DNA from: DTU078 sp033808535
Lineage (GTDB): Bacteria > Bacillota > Clostridia > Oscillospirales > CAG-272
DNA: 24,687 bases
Reading direction: 5' to 3'
Assembly (NCBI GenBank): GCA_033808535.1
Contig: JAPXNL010000014.1
Span: 1-24,687, forward strand
Shown here: one piece after another, positions 14,757 through 22,746 of the stretch
Position numbering within the stretch: the first letter of the stretch is position 1
How the letters are laid out: every line of letters begins with the position of its first letter
The notes under the pieces: model-generated
Seen by the model: the letters and a program-made list of their open reading frames with translations, nothing else
Databases searched by the model: none
Told to the model about the DNA's origin: nothing
Translations under genes and position numbers: made by a program

Positions 14757-16112
14757 ATGACCATAAAACTTACAATCGCGGTGCTTATATTCTGCGTGCT
14801 CTGCGCCATAACTGCCTGCAGGGACACGGGCGATACGCCGGTGCCCATGCCGGATACAACAACGGCAGGCTCAAATACGACAACAGCGACGGGTACTGCA
14901 AAATCAACTGACGCGCAGTCAGACTACACCGCAGATACGCAGGAAACCGAGGCTCCGCAAACAACTGAGCGTGAAACTCTGCCGCCTGAAACTCAGGCAC
15001 AGGATACCACGCCGCCGGAGACAATCCCGCCCGATACCAAACCGCCGGAAACCATCCCACCCGAAACAAAGGCACCGGAAACTAAAGCACCCGAGACTAA
15101 GGCGCCCGAGACTAAGGTGCCCGAAACCAATCCCCCCGAAACTAAGGCGCCCGAAACCAAAGCGCCTGAAACCAAGCCGCCCGAGACCGAAGCACCGGCG
15201 ACCCAAGCGCCAGAAACAAAACCGGCGGGACAAGCGCCCCAAAAACCGGCAAAGCTTGATGAAGCTGCGATATTTACCTCCGCCGCGATAACGGGATTAC
15301 CCATGCCTCAATCGCCCGGTACATACGCCAAATCATCCGACAGGGCGACAATCGACTATTCATACTGCTCCGAGGGATATGTAACGGTTAAGTTCACAGG
15401 CGCTCAAGATAAAAATTATGTGGTGCGCATAACTGCGCCGGGCGGCACATATTACGACTATATGTCGCTGCCCAAAACCGGCGGATATCTTTCATTCCCG
15501 CTGTCAGAAGGCTCGGGAACTTACAGTGTGACACTCTATGAATCGCGCGTGGGCACAAAATACGCGCCGCTGCTCAGCGCGAAATTCGATGCGGCGCTGA
15601 AAAACGACTTTACCGCCTTTTTATATCCGAACTATTACGTCAATTACACCGGTTCATCCAAAGCAGTAAAGCTCGCCGCGCATATCACCTCCGGCATAAA
15701 AAATGAGCTTGACATTATAAAAGCGGTATATGAGTATGTAGTCGGCAATTTTGAGTACGATTATGAGCTTGCGGACAGGCTCAGCGGAACGACCACCGTT
15801 TATGTGCCTGACCTTGAGCGGCTTATGGCTGTAAAAAAAGGCATATGCTTTGACTATGCGTCGCTGATGACAGCGATGCTGCGAAGCCGGGGCATCCCGT
15901 CAAAGCTGATTTTCGGCTATGCCGGCACGACATATCATGCGTGGATAAACGTGCATACCGCCGAGCAGGGCTGGATTAACGCATATATCCGCTTTGACGG
16001 CAAATCATGGAAGCTGATGGACCCTACCTATGCCTCCTCGTCAAAAGAAGACCCGGAGATTATGAAATATATCGAAAACGGCAGCGACTATAAGATGAAA
16101 TATACATACTGA
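14757..16112 (+). CDS. Lipoprotein with PETK-repeat stalk and transglutaminase-like domain
   Basis: The ATG at 14757 gives a proper lipoprotein signal (MTIKLTIAVLIFCVLCAITAC, lipid-modified C21); longer starts would bury it. Residues 22-75 are Thr-rich. Residues 76-155 are about 16 five-residue units of type APETK, a likely extended stalk in the cell wall. Residues 165-300 are a beta-rich region with no match I know. The C-terminus has a transglutaminase/protease-like fold with a full triad: C364 in KKGICFDYASL, H394 in YHAWINV and D422 in LMDPTY. Such domains act as peptidases, cyclases or cross-linkers of surface proteins. The gene follows the sortase by 58 bases and ends two bases before the PilC-like gene, so a role at the surface next to the pilus machinery is plausible. 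Confidence 0.82.
   Translation: MTIKLTIAVLIFCVLCAITACRDTGDTPVPMPDTTTAGSNTTTATGTAKSTDAQSDYTADTQETEAPQTTERETLPPETQAQDTTPPETIPPDTKPPETIPPETKAPETKAPETKAPETKVPETNPPETKAPETKAPETKPPETEAPATQAPETKPAGQAPQKPAKLDEAAIFTSAAITGLPMPQSPGTYAKSSDRATIDYSYCSEGYVTVKFTGAQDKNYVVRITAPGGTYYDYMSLPKTGGYLSFPLSEGSGTYSVTLYESRVGTKYAPLLSAKFDAALKNDFTAFLYPNYYVNYTGSSKAVKLAAHITSGIKNELDIIKAVYEYVVGNFEYDYELADRLSGTTTVYVPDLERLMAVKKGICFDYASLMTAMLRSRGIPSKLIFGYAGTTYHAWINVHTAEQGWINAYIRFDGKSWKLMDPTYASSSKEDPEIMKYIENGSDYKMKYTY
14982..15221 (+). repeat. Pentapeptide (PETK-type) coding repeat
   Basis: About sixteen 15-base units encode [A/P]PET[K/I/N/Q]-type pentapeptides. The units have diverged at the third codon position, so this is an older array than the one in rpsR. 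Confidence 0.9.
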
Positions 16113-16114
16113 TT

Positions 16115-17149
16115 ATGAACACAAATACCGGAACCGAAAAGAAAAATAGCGCCGGGCGGCTTTTCGGCAATACATATTTATCGTCGCTATGCTATGAGTT
16201 TGCCATGCTCTTCCGCGCAGGAATATCCGCCGCCGACAGCATGGCGATCATCGCCGACGGTGAGTCTGACCGCAAAGCCGCAGCCAAACTGCGCGCTGCC
16301 GCCGACAGGCTGCAGGCCGGGATTCTCTTCTCAGAAGCGCTTGACGCAACGGATTCGTTCCCGAAATACATGATTGACATGCTGCATATCGGCGAGGTCA
16401 CCGGACGGCTTGAGTCGACGCTTTCCGCGCTGTCCGATTACTACGACCGGCGGGAGCGGCTGACCCGCACTGTCCGATATGCGGTGCTGTATCCCGGCGT
16501 GCTCAGCGTGCTGATGCTTGCGGTCGCTGTTATACTTATCACGCGCGTATTGCCGATATTCGCTGAAATCTCGCAGCAGCTCGGCATCGAGCAGAGCGGC
16601 GCGGCGCTTGCGCTGACCGACTTCGGCAGGTTTATTTCAAAGAATTTCGCATGGCTCATCCCTGCTGCTGCCGCACTTATCGCGGCGATGACGCTCGGGG
16701 TAATCGAATACTACCGGCGCGGGCCGGTGGGCAGGAGCATCGCCGCCGCACGTTTTGCCGCCGCGCTTGCAATGGGCATGAGCAGCGGGCTTGACACCGA
16801 CAGGTCGCTCGAGCTGGCAGAGCAGCTTTGCTCCGACTCATTTGCATGCCGACTCGTTTCGCGCTGCCGTGAAGCTATGCGCACCGGCGAATCGTTCACT
16901 GATGCTATTGCGGCAACCGGACTGTTCGGCGGGCAATACAACCGTATGCTCGCGGTCGGCTTCAAGACAGGCGCCGCCGATGCCGCGATGAGCGAAATCG
17001 CGCGCCGGTATGAGGAAATTGCCACCGAGCGCACCGAAACCGCGGCGGCACGGCTTGAACCGGCGCTCGTCATTGTCATGGCGCTGCTTGTCGGATTTAT
17101 ACTCCTGTCAGTGATGCTCCCGCTCATGTCCGTGATGTCGGCGCTTTGA
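16115..17149 (+). CDS. pilC: Type IV pilus / type II secretion inner-membrane platform protein (PilC/GspF family)
   Basis: The 344-residue protein has two GspF repeats (about residues 20-145 and 205-330): an N-terminal CYEFAMLFRAGISAADSM, SFPKYMIDMLHIGEVTGRLESTLSALSDYYDRR before the first membrane segment (about 120-147), a second at 178-196, then MGMSSGLDTDRSLELAEQL, FNRML-like YNRMLAVGFKTGAAD and a last segment at 315-340. It should anchor the pilus ATPase at the cytoplasmic membrane. It is shorter than typical PilC (about 400 residues). The start is two bases past the lipoprotein stop and lacks a ribosome site, indicating coupled translation. It opens the pilus cluster. Confidence 0.88.
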   Translation: MNTNTGTEKKNSAGRLFGNTYLSSLCYEFAMLFRAGISAADSMAIIADGESDRKAAAKLRAAADRLQAGILFSEALDATDSFPKYMIDMLHIGEVTGRLESTLSALSDYYDRRERLTRTVRYAVLYPGVLSVLMLAVAVILITRVLPIFAEISQQLGIEQSGAALALTDFGRFISKNFAWLIPAAAALIAAMTLGVIEYYRRGPVGRSIAAARFAAALAMGMSSGLDTDRSLELAEQLCSDSFACRLVSRCREAMRTGESFTDAIAATGLFGGQYNRMLAVGFKTGAADAAMSEIARRYEEIATERTETAAARLEPALVIVMALLVGFILLSVMLPLMSVMSAL

Positions 17150-17161
17150 AGGTATAACGCC

Positions 17162-17500
17162 ATGAAGCGCAGATTTGAAAGCCGCGGCGTGCTGTCCGCC
17201 GTTTTGACACTCGGTGTTGCAGCCGCCGCATTAGTTTGGTTTTTTATTTCGCTTTCCGGCGCGTCGCGCGGCGGAACGGAGGCGGGACGCATGGCTGCCG
17301 AGAACGCCGTCAAACGCGCGGTGCTGACCTGCTACGCGCTTGAGGGCGCATACCCGGAAAGCTACGACTACCTTTCAGAAAACTACGGCATATCGGTGAA
17401 CACCGACCGCTACATAGTGCATTACGAGATATTCGCTTCAAACATAATACCCGATATCGCCGTGATTGACCGCGGGGGAACGCCTGATTATGAGAAATAA
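17162..17500 (+). CDS. Small membrane-anchored pseudopilin-like protein
   Basis: The 112-residue protein has one N-terminal membrane helix (about residues 10-31) and a small outer domain. AENAVKRAVLTCYALEGAYPESYDYLSENYG resembles the start of the pseudopilin domain, where a helix runs into YxxxxGxYP. It lacks a prepilin peptidase site (no G followed by xxxxE), so it is not a normal processed pilin. AAGGT precedes the start. It lies 12 bases after the PilC-like gene and 24 before the next, in one operon. Its role is unknown; a minor or assembly component is a guess from context. Confidence 0.65.
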   Translation: MKRRFESRGVLSAVLTLGVAAAALVWFFISLSGASRGGTEAGRMAAENAVKRAVLTCYALEGAYPESYDYLSENYGISVNTDRYIVHYEIFASNIIPDIAVIDRGGTPDYEK

Positions 17501-17524
17501 TGCATACGGCGCGGGGGGTGAGCT

Positions 17525-18013
17525 ATGACGGGGCGCAGATTCGCGTCAGACCGCCTTACAATGGACGCGGCGGTCGTATTCGCGCTTTTCGCGGTATTTA
17601 CTGTGTCGGTAATTATGGCACTGCTCGCCGGCGCGGGCGTTTACCGGTCGGTCGCGGAGCAGATCTCCGAAAGCTTCTCCCAGCGCACCGCAGAGGCGTA
17701 TATAATCTCTAAAATCAGGCACGCCGACGGGCTTGACTCAAGCGGTTCCCTGCTTGTCGCCGTCACGAAAATCGACGAAGCCGATGCGTTGGCGCTCTAC
17801 GAAGAATACGACGGCGGGTGCGACGTGACCTACATATACTGGCGCGACGGCTGGCTGTGCGAGCTATTCGCCGGCGCGGACGAAACGCTCGACCCGGATA
17901 TGGGCGAGAGGATTATTCAGACCGAAGGGTTCACGGTTACGCAAAACGGGTCGCTGCTCACCATCGACACCGGCAGCGGGAGGCAGTATGTTACGCTGCG
18001 GAGTATTGAGTAA
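17525..18013 (+). CDS. DUF4860-like membrane-anchored protein
   Basis: The 162-residue protein has one N-terminal membrane segment (residues about 14-36, AAVVFALFAVFTVSVIMALL) and an outer beta-rich domain with YIYWRDGWLCELF, which recalls the DUF4860 family that accompanies clostridial pilus clusters. GGGGGGTGAG gives a strong ribosome site. It has a pilin-like layout (one helix, then a globular head) but no prepilin peptidase cleavage motif. Family assignment is from memory and moderate. No terminator follows in the 137-base spacer at 18014-18150. Confidence 0.65.
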   Translation: MTGRRFASDRLTMDAAVVFALFAVFTVSVIMALLAGAGVYRSVAEQISESFSQRTAEAYIISKIRHADGLDSSGSLLVAVTKIDEADALALYEEYDGGCDVTYIYWRDGWLCELFAGADETLDPDMGERIIQTEGFTVTQNGSLLTIDTGSGRQYVTLRSIE

Positions 18014-18150
18014 TATAACGAAATATTAACAAACTCTGGCATTTTTCATATGGCATTGACTTCATGTTGAATGAAAAGAATTAAAATCGAATAAGTTTAT
18101 TTCATCCTTACCAGTATTTTAAAAAAATGTAGCTGGAGGAACATATACTG

Positions 18151-18642
18151 ATGGTACACTGGCTCCGGTTCTTCAATCGAAAATATCATCGTAAAAAGAC
18201 TTATGGCATTGCAGACAGTGAAAAAGCAGTCCGGCAGGTTTTATATTCAATTCTGGACAAAACGCTGCTCGAGGTCGCATGCGGCAGTGCTGAATTATCG
18301 CTTGAAGCAAGCCAATACGCCAGAAGTGTTACCGCGATAGACACGGATTTGGACGTAAGCGATGAAGCGTTAAACCGCGAAAACTTCAAATTCAGACTGA
18401 TGGATGCCTCCGAAATTGAGTTTCCCGACGCATCGTTTGATGTTGTCGTCATCTTCAACGCACTGGCGCGCATTAAGGATAAGCTTGACGCAATTTTAGC
18501 CGGGTGCAGGCGCGTTTTAGAAGACGACGGAGAAATTATAATCATCAGCACAGCAAAGAAAGATAAAATTTTACTTTACGAATTCATCCCCGGTCAGGCG
18601 CAGTCCGAAGGAAAAATGAGCATTGTGAAAATGAAAAAGTAA
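18151..18642 (+). CDS. Class I SAM-dependent methyltransferase
   Basis: The 163-residue protein has a Rossmann methyltransferase core: motif I LLEVACGSAELS (a variant of the usual E/DxGxGxG), acidic VTAIDTD, then LMDASEIEFPDASFDVVVIFNAL and RVLEDDGEIIII. The substrate is unknown; small UbiE/Methyltransf_11-type enzymes act on many metabolites. It is shorter than most, ending soon after the fifth strand, so the usual C-terminal strands are reduced. GGAGGA lies 11-12 bases ahead of the ATG. With the next gene it sits inside the pilus cluster and does not look related to it. Confidence 0.75.
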   Translation: MVHWLRFFNRKYHRKKTYGIADSEKAVRQVLYSILDKTLLEVACGSAELSLEASQYARSVTAIDTDLDVSDEALNRENFKFRLMDASEIEFPDASFDVVVIFNALARIKDKLDAILAGCRRVLEDDGEIIIISTAKKDKILLYEFIPGQAQSEGKMSIVKMKK

Positions 18643-18660
18643 AACATACATATCCGATTG

Positions 18661-18676
18661 AGGGTGAACGAGAATT
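18661..18676 (+). promoter_or_regulatory. Ribosome binding site and ATT start of the Nif3-like gene
   Basis: AGGGTGA (18661-18667) lies 6 bases before ATT (18674-18676). The TGA in it is an in-frame stop, so only ACG, AGA and ATT remain as possible upstream start codons in this frame. Confidence 0.55.
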
Positions 18677-19525
18677 AAGGCTGCAGAGTTATACAACAAG
18701 CTGAAAACCGACTTTATCAAAGACGGCATAACCGATTTGGGCTGGGCAGCCAGAATGCCTGACCTGGACAAGTATCTCTGTGGCGAGTTCAAACAGTCGG
18801 GCATGGGTCTGATGTGCGACTTCACAGATAGAATCGAAAAGGTTTATACCACGGTGTTTCTTTCCGATAAAGTGCTTTCTAAGGTTTTGTCCGATAACGT
18901 CACACATGCGATGATATTTTCTCATCACCCCACAAACTGGGATATCGAATATCACGGCGGCAATTATTCCGCTGCCGAGGAGTACATTGCCGCGCTGCGT
19001 GACAGAAACATCTCCATTTATATATTGCACCATCCGCTCGACAACTACGGCGAATACTCGACCTGCAAAACTCTTGCCGACATCATAAATCTCAAAATCG
19101 AGCGGCCTGCATTTCAGTACTGCGGCGCCTGGTGCGGAGTAATCGGCACGACAGATTGCGAAAATATCGGCATACTGCATGACCGGTTTACAAATGCGAT
19201 GGGTCACAAAACAAGTCTGTACCAATACGGGAATGAAAATATACAGGGCAAGAAAATAGCCGTTTGCCCCGGCGGCGGCAACGCTGCATTTGTTGTAAAT
19301 GAAATGCTGGAGAATGGTATAAAAATTTTAATAACAGGCGTTACCATTTTAAACGACTATTCAAGAGAAGTCCATAAACTCGAAAAAGAAAACGGCATAA
19401 ACGTACTTGGTGGCACGCATTATTCAACCGAGAAATTCGCACCCTTGAAAATGTGCAGATATTTTGAAGACTTGGGGCTGCGTTCCGAGTTTATTGACGA
19501 TGAACCGAAGCTATACGATTTATAG
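18674..19525 (+). CDS. Nif3-like dinuclear metal center protein (DUF34 family)
   Basis: The 283-residue protein carries Nif3 metal-site motifs: FSHHPTNWD, then LHHPLDNYGEYSTC with TLADIINL after it, PGGGNAAFV, and near the end GTHYSTEKFA. The family binds two metal ions and has been linked to GTP cyclohydrolase-like or hydrolase activity, without a settled role. The N-terminal residues KAAELYNKLKTDFIKDGITD look like the normal family N-terminus and run back to an ATT at 18674; an in-frame stop lies nine bases earlier. The first conventional start (TTG 18737) would remove this conserved stretch. I therefore take ATT as start, read as Met. Product call firm, start less so. Confidence 0.82.
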   Translation: MKAAELYNKLKTDFIKDGITDLGWAARMPDLDKYLCGEFKQSGMGLMCDFTDRIEKVYTTVFLSDKVLSKVLSDNVTHAMIFSHHPTNWDIEYHGGNYSAAEEYIAALRDRNISIYILHHPLDNYGEYSTCKTLADIINLKIERPAFQYCGAWCGVIGTTDCENIGILHDRFTNAMGHKTSLYQYGNENIQGKKIAVCPGGGNAAFVVNEMLENGIKILITGVTILNDYSREVHKLEKENGINVLGGTHYSTEKFAPLKMCRYFEDLGLRSEFIDDEPKLYDL

Positions 19526-19555
19526 AATTCTTGCCGATGAAATTACATAACTAAC

Positions 19556-19972
19556 ATGAGACGATCCGGGCTTTTTTTAATCGAACTTGTGATAGTGATA
19601 CTGTTTTTTGCAGTGTCATGCACTATCTGTGTCCGCATTTTCGCGGCGGCGAAGCTTTTCTCCGACCGCGCGCGCAGGCTTGACACGGCAGTTGCGGCTG
19701 CGCAAAACGCCGCGGAGCTTTATAAAAACAGCGGCGGCAGCCTTGCACAGACTGCCGGGCTGCTTGGCGCGGAGCTGTCCGGCGGCACAGCGACGCTTGA
19801 CGCAGGCGACGGGCTGACGCTGGTCATGGCTGATGCCGGCACGGCGGATGACAATCCCGCAACATACTGCGAGATAAAGGTGATAGACCCGGAGGGCGAG
19901 ACCGTGTTCGGGATTACCGCCGCAGCGCTTACCGGCGCCGGATACTCCAGCGCTACAGTCGGAGGTTCGTGA
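19556..19972 (+). CDS. Type IV prepilin-like protein
   Basis: The 138-residue protein has a prepilin N-terminus with a very short leader: MRRSG, cleaved after G5, then LFLIELVIVILFF with the conserved Glu at mature position 5 (E10). The hydrophobic helix spans about residues 6-30 and is followed by an Ala-rich helix and a small Gly-rich head. It should be processed by a prepilin peptidase, which is not in this window. No ribosome site is clear. It restarts the pilus cluster after the methyltransferase and Nif3-like genes. Its small head suggests a minor pilin rather than a strongly exposed major one. Confidence 0.75.
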   Translation: MRRSGLFLIELVIVILFFAVSCTICVRIFAAAKLFSDRARRLDTAVAAAQNAAELYKNSGGSLAQTAGLLGAELSGGTATLDAGDGLTLVMADAGTADDNPATYCEIKVIDPEGETVFGITAAALTGAGYSSATVGGS

Positions 19973-19976
19973 CGAT

Positions 19977-20471
19977 ATGAACCATAGCATTTTCAGCACA
20001 ACACCTGTAACGTCACTCCCCCGCCCCCGCACAGCATGCTCTGCGCGCGGAGGTGCGCCCGGACTGGGCGCCACACCGATAATTATGGCTTTCGTCATAC
20101 TCTGCCTTACGATATTTGCGGCGCTCACACTATCAACCGCAAGCGCAGAATACAACCTTTCAAAAGCATATGTAAACGCATCGCGCGACTACTACGCCGC
20201 CGATGCAGAGGGAGTGCGGTTTGTCGCCGCACTGGAGGCCGAAGCAGAGGCAAGCGGCTACGCAGCCGCAGCCGAAGCGCTCGGCGCAGATGTGTCCTAT
20301 TCCGGCGGTGAGATTCATATAACCCGTGATTTTGAGATAGGCGACAGCAGTCAGGTACTGCGCGTTTCGCTTGCCGCGGACGACGCCGGACTGCGAATTA
20401 CCTCATGGCGCATTGTTTACGCCGGCGAGTGGGCGCCGGGCAATACATTTAATCTTTGGACCGGAGAATAA
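19977..20471 (+). CDS. PilX-like minor pilin/assembly protein
   Basis: The 164-residue protein has an N-terminal cytosolic stretch of about 33 residues, one membrane helix (about 34-54, ATPIIMAFVILCLTIFAALTL) and an outer region starting with STASAEYNLSKAYVNASRDYYAADAEG, the layout of PilX-type proteins that carry the A..R...Y.A..G pattern after the helix. There is no standard prepilin site. GGAGGT ahead of the ATG overlaps the end of the previous gene, and the next gene starts two bases after this one ends. It likely helps pilus assembly; family is inferred from layout and position. Confidence 0.6.
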   Translation: MNHSIFSTTPVTSLPRPRTACSARGGAPGLGATPIIMAFVILCLTIFAALTLSTASAEYNLSKAYVNASRDYYAADAEGVRFVAALEAEAEASGYAAAAEALGADVSYSGGEIHITRDFEIGDSSQVLRVSLAADDAGLRITSWRIVYAGEWAPGNTFNLWTGE

Positions 20472-20473
20472 AT

Positions 20474-21541
20474 ATGCCGTTTGATCTTGATTCCCTGCTA
20501 CGCGAGGCGGTAGAAGCCGACGCATCCGATATTTTCGTCATATCCGGACTGCCTGTTTCGTTTAAAATTGACGGCAAAATTCTGCCGAGGGGTACGGATA
20601 AGGTCAATCCGGCAAGCGCACGCGAGATTATAAGCGGCATATACGCGCGTGGCGAGCGGGACATGGCGCAGTTGCTCATAAGCGGCGATGATGACTTTTC
20701 GGTGTCGGTGAGCGGGCTGTCGCGATTCCGCGTCTGTGCGTACAAGCAGCGCGGCTCGCTTGCGACGGTGATACGAGTGGTAAAATTCGATATACCCGAC
20801 TATCGCAAGCTGAACATACCGGATGAAGTAATCGCCGTCGCGTGCCGCTATACCAAAGGTCTTGTGCTTGTGACAGGCCCTGCCGGTGGCGGCAAATCGA
20901 CGACGCTTGCGTGCATGATCGACGAGATAAACCGCACGCGTACCGGACACATCATCACGCTTGAGGATCCTATCGAGTTTTTCCATCGCAACATCGGATG
21001 CGTTATCAGCCAGCGCGAGATTAAAAACGACACCACCGATTATGTGACGGCATTGCGTGCAAGCCTGCGCCAGTCGCCCGACGTGATACTGCTGGGCGAG
21101 ATGCGCGACTTTGAAACGATTAAAACCGCTATCACCGCCGCCGAAACCGGGCATCTTGTCATATCGACACTGCATACTGTGGGCGCGGTCAACACTGTCG
21201 ACCGTATCATCGACGTCTTTCCGCCGGCGCAGCAGCAGCAGGTGCGCGTTCAGCTCGCCATGATCCTCGGCTCGGTGATAAGCCAGCAGCTTATCCCGAC
21301 CACCGACGGCAGCCTTGTCCCGTCGTTTGAGATCATGCACGCAAACGGTGCGATTCGCAACATGATACGCGAATCCAAAACCCACCAGATCGATTCCGTG
21401 ATATACAGCTCGGCAAAAGAAGGCATGATTTCGATGGACGCGTATATCTACGAGCTTTACAAAATCGGCAGGATAAGCCGCGAAAATGCGCTGCGGTTCG
21501 CCGCCGCGCCCGATACGCTTGAAAAGAGAATCCAGCTCTGA
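20474..21541 (+). CDS. pilT: PilT-type pilus ATPase
   Basis: The ATG at 20474 has GGAGA just ahead and gives the normal PilT N-terminus (MPFDLDSLLREAVEADASDIFVISG). The 355-residue protein has a PAS-like N-domain and a RecA-like C-domain: Walker A GPAGGGKSTT with K141 (a Gly replaces the usual Ser in GSGK), Asp box ITLEDPIEF, Walker B LLGEMRD with E209, His box STLHTVGA with H234, and the PilT hallmark AIRNMIRES. PilT powers pilus retraction at the cytoplasmic membrane through PilC. No PilB/GspE extension ATPase is in the window, so this may be the retraction motor of a larger set or the only motor of a reduced system. Confidence 0.92.
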   Translation: MPFDLDSLLREAVEADASDIFVISGLPVSFKIDGKILPRGTDKVNPASAREIISGIYARGERDMAQLLISGDDDFSVSVSGLSRFRVCAYKQRGSLATVIRVVKFDIPDYRKLNIPDEVIAVACRYTKGLVLVTGPAGGGKSTTLACMIDEINRTRTGHIITLEDPIEFFHRNIGCVISQREIKNDTTDYVTALRASLRQSPDVILLGEMRDFETIKTAITAAETGHLVISTLHTVGAVNTVDRIIDVFPPAQQQQVRVQLAMILGSVISQQLIPTTDGSLVPSFEIMHANGAIRNMIRESKTHQIDSVIYSSAKEGMISMDAYIYELYKIGRISRENALRFAAAPDTLEKRIQL

Positions 21542-21574
21542 ATTATTCCCATTAACATTTTCGGGAGGATACAT

Positions 21575-22741
21575 ATGGCCGGGCGTAATACCCAGGTTAA
21601 GAAAGCTGCAAATGGCGAAGCGTTTCCCCGCGAGAAAAACGGTTATGCCGTTGAAGCGGTTAAAGATTATATTGAAAATCTAAATCGCCGGTTCGAGGAC
21701 ACGCTTTACGATTATAAACGGCAGATTGTAGATCTGAAGCGCGAGCTTGACGCTCAGTCAGCATCAAGCGCTCCCGGCGAGGATATGGATAAGCTCCTGG
21801 AACGGCTCGATGACGCGCAAAATGAGCTTGATTCCGCTCAAGGCAGAATAGAGGAGCTTACCGCCGAACGCGACAGCCTGCTGCAAAAAGTCGCGGACCT
21901 GTCGGCTGAGATTATGCACTACCGGACTTTGGCTGAGCTTGACGACAAGTATGAGCGTGCGGATTCCGGTCATATGTACGAGATTCCGACTGCCGGAACG
22001 GCTATACCGGAGTTCAGCCTGAACATCGACGCCTCTGCCGGGACTCCGGCTGACACCGGCAGCGCCGGCGCCGCAGGTGAAATCAACATTGATGCCAAAC
22101 CGGACGAGCCGGCACTCACATTTCAGATGTACGAGGTGCCGGAACATAGCGATGTTACGGTGATACCTGACGGCGGTGACGCGGATACTGAGGATACCGA
22201 TACCGAGTTCATCTGCTGGCCTGCGCTCGACAACGGATGCTTTGTAAAACCAGATCACGACGAATGCGATCCCGAGGAAGCTGACAGCAACATTTATGAA
22301 ATCAAGCCGTCGGCTGAACAGGGCTCCGATTTCATGGCGCATGCAGACGGCATTCTCACAGACGCCGCCAAACGCTCTGCCGAGATAATCGCCGAAGCGC
22401 GAGAGGAGGCTAAGCGGATTCTGCAAGCTGCCGGCGAGGAGGCTGATATGCTGCGCGCCGAGCGTCTTGTAAAAACAAACGAAGAGGCCCGTGTCATCAA
22501 GCGCGAGGCTTACCTTCGCGCACGGCTCATGCTCGAGCGCATCAGCCGCAAGCTCAATACGCAGGCTGAAAGCTATTACAGTGCTTTGACAGACAGCGGA
22601 CTCGACGCCTATCGCGAGCTAACCGATTTTCTTGTCAGGATGCGGGTGGCGCTCGATGATCTCAGCTACACTGCACTCGACAGCGCACAGCAAACCATCG
22701 AGGAATTCAAAAATGAAACCTCAGGAGAGGTCAAGCCATAA
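21575..22741 (+). CDS. DivIVA-like coiled-coil protein
   Basis: The 388-residue protein has GYAVEAVKDYIENLNRRFEDTLYDYKRQI at residues 23-51, like the N-terminal DivIVA lipid-binding and coiled-coil start, then a coiled coil to about residue 120, an acidic low-complexity middle (about 130-245) and a second long helical region (about 250-380; ILTDAAKRSAEIIAEAREEA) of the type found in DivIVA/GpsB and ATP-synthase-b-like proteins. No membrane segment is seen. GGGAGG lies ahead of the ATG. DivIVA proteins gather at curved membranes and place partners at poles or septa. Its place at the end of the pilus cluster, 33 bases after pilT, suggests it could position the pilus motor, which is inference. 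Confidence 0.65.
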   Translation: MAGRNTQVKKAANGEAFPREKNGYAVEAVKDYIENLNRRFEDTLYDYKRQIVDLKRELDAQSASSAPGEDMDKLLERLDDAQNELDSAQGRIEELTAERDSLLQKVADLSAEIMHYRTLAELDDKYERADSGHMYEIPTAGTAIPEFSLNIDASAGTPADTGSAGAAGEINIDAKPDEPALTFQMYEVPEHSDVTVIPDGGDADTEDTDTEFICWPALDNGCFVKPDHDECDPEEADSNIYEIKPSAEQGSDFMAHADGILTDAAKRSAEIIAEAREEAKRILQAAGEEADMLRAERLVKTNEEARVIKREAYLRARLMLERISRKLNTQAESYYSALTDSGLDAYRELTDFLVRMRVALDDLSYTALDSAQQTIEEFKNETSGEVKP

Positions 22742-22746
22742 TTATA

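Noticed and set aside
18040..18100. Promoter for the methyltransferase gene (TTGACT ... TAAAAT)
   Set aside because: The spacer is 20 bases, too long for a reliable sigma-A promoter.
20498..21574. 358-residue minus-strand frame opposite pilT
   Set aside because: Its length reflects G-C-rich codon bias of pilT; composition is Arg/His-rich and has no domain signature.
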